Below are positions 63,480-64,000 of a stretch of DNA of 64,000 nt, one piece after another. How positions within the stretch are numbered: the first letter of the stretch is position 1; each line of letters opens with the position of its first letter. The translations under genes were made by a program, and so were the position numbers. The DNA lies in assembly GCF_900105325.1 (NCBI RefSeq), contig NZ_FNSU01000003.1:1426001-1490000 (forward strand), written 5' to 3'. The DNA comes from Pseudomonas marginalis (GTDB lineage Bacteria > Pseudomonadota > Gammaproteobacteria > Pseudomonadales > Pseudomonadaceae). A model generated the notes under the pieces. The model had not been told where the DNA came from and searched no databases. It was given only the letters and a program-made list of their open reading frames with translations.

Positions 63480-64000
63480 TTACAACGGCGACCGTGTCTG
63501 ATCCGACGCCAAAGATTGAAAAGGTTGCAGCACCGCCATGCGTTCATTGCCCAATGCCCAGGCAAAGCCCAGGTACATGGCCAGCAAACAGGCGAGCGTG
63601 AAGACGACGACCCCGGCAGGGGAAAAGATGCGCAGCCCGGCACCCGGTGCCTGTGCTGCGGCAGCGGGCACAGACATCGGCGGGCGCTCACCGCGCACAT
63701 GCCGGATCTGTCGATACAAGCCATCTCGTACCGCTTCCAACTGCGGCCCGCCCCGCTCCATGACGCGGTATTTACCTTCAAACCCCAGTGACAGGCACAG
63801 GTACATCAACTCCAGCATTGCCAGGTTCTTGACGGGGTCGCGGGATAAGCGCTCCAGCAGTTGGAAGAATTTTTCGCCACCGAAGGTTTCGTTGTGAAAG
63901 CGGCTCAACAGGCTGGATTTCGACCAGTCACTGCGACTGCCCCACGGGGTAGTGACCACGGCTTCGTCAATAACGCTGCACAGCACATAGCGCGCCGACA
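63480..64000 (-). CDS. tssL: Type VI secretion protein TssL/DotU, N-terminus beyond window
   Basis: C-terminal part of TssL: CSVIDEAVVTTPWG, LELMYLCLSLGFEGKYRV, a Pro/Ala linker and a terminal membrane segment (PAGVVVFTLACLLAMYLGF). The open frame runs past base 64000, so the start is outside. No OmpA-like extension follows the membrane segment, so it is the short DotU type. Sits 15 bases before tssM on the same strand. Confidence 0.92.
   Translation of the reverse strand, partial: SARYVLCSVIDEAVVTTPWGSRSDWSKSSLLSRFHNETFGGEKFFQLLERLSRDPVKNLAMLELMYLCLSLGFEGKYRVMERGGPQLEAVRDGLYRQIRHVRGERPPMSVPAAAAQAPGAGLRIFSPAGVVVFTLACLLAMYLGFAWALGNERMAVLQPFQSLASDQTRSPL

Noticed and set aside
1..64000. CRISPR array, rRNA, tRNA or prophage
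   Set aside because: No regularly spaced repeats, no rRNA or tRNA folds, and no integrase, capsid or tail genes were found.

Overview
The window reads as a chromosomal segment of a Pseudomonas of the fluorescens group. It is GC-rich, with tight 4-base ATGA overlaps in operons and REP-type palindromes between genes. It has a 180 kDa-type NAD-glutamate dehydrogenase, a PraB-like/AlkB alkane locus, DUF6543-type giant proteins and a type VI secretion cluster in the P. aeruginosa H2 order. All functional names come from reading the protein sequences; no database search was run.

Layout. 1-4130 (-): 5' three quarters of gdhB, running off the left edge. 4622-7671 (+): a small acidic protein, then a secreted S8-type protease with PKD-like and chitin-binding-like modules. 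7859-14701 (+): a MoxR/DUF58/Bat aerotolerance-type operon of six genes. 14977-15231 (-): a doubtful small gene in a hairpin-rich gap. 15394-20860 (+): sbcD-sbcC-GST operon. 20857-22951 (-): two very small exported-looking proteins, a beta-propeller lactonase and a small hypothetical. 23096-32689 (+): two tandem giant paralogues of about 1,600 residues; the first has its ATG out of frame because of a C9 tract. 32744-36178 (-): RND (HAE3-type) exporter with a YCF48-like partner. 36462-37577 (+): Gfo/Idh/MocA oxidoreductase behind paired GGAA-N6-TTCC sites. 37650-38468 (-): Ser-rich candidate type III effector behind a near-consensus hrp box.

38609-50976 (-) is a catabolic block: AlkB, two PraB-like secreted proteins, a FadL-like porin, a FadE-like dehydrogenase, a FabG-like reductase, a MaoC-like hydratase, a thiolase and a FadD-like ligase. 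Together they could take alkanes from uptake and terminal hydroxylation to acyl-CoA and chain shortening. Several of its genes, and the RND pair, carry AACAATAA (Crc/Hfq-type) motifs just before the start codon. 51283-55831 holds an alpha/beta hydrolase divergent from a BVMO/SDR/diiron-hydrolase operon, a plausible ketone-to-ester-to-acid route.

55828-57903 (-) is a PTS-EIIC/EAL fusion with an apparently intact phosphodiesterase. 58191-58520 (+) is a small DUF6388-like protein. 58529-64000 (-) is the end of a type VI cluster (tssL-tssM-stp1-stk1), with tssL cut by the right edge.

Most notable: the hrp box in front of an orphan effector-like gene, the C9 tract that decides whether a giant toxin-like protein is made, the loss of the canonical catalytic Asp in the S8 protease, and shared post-transcriptional and operator-like motifs in the alkane block.
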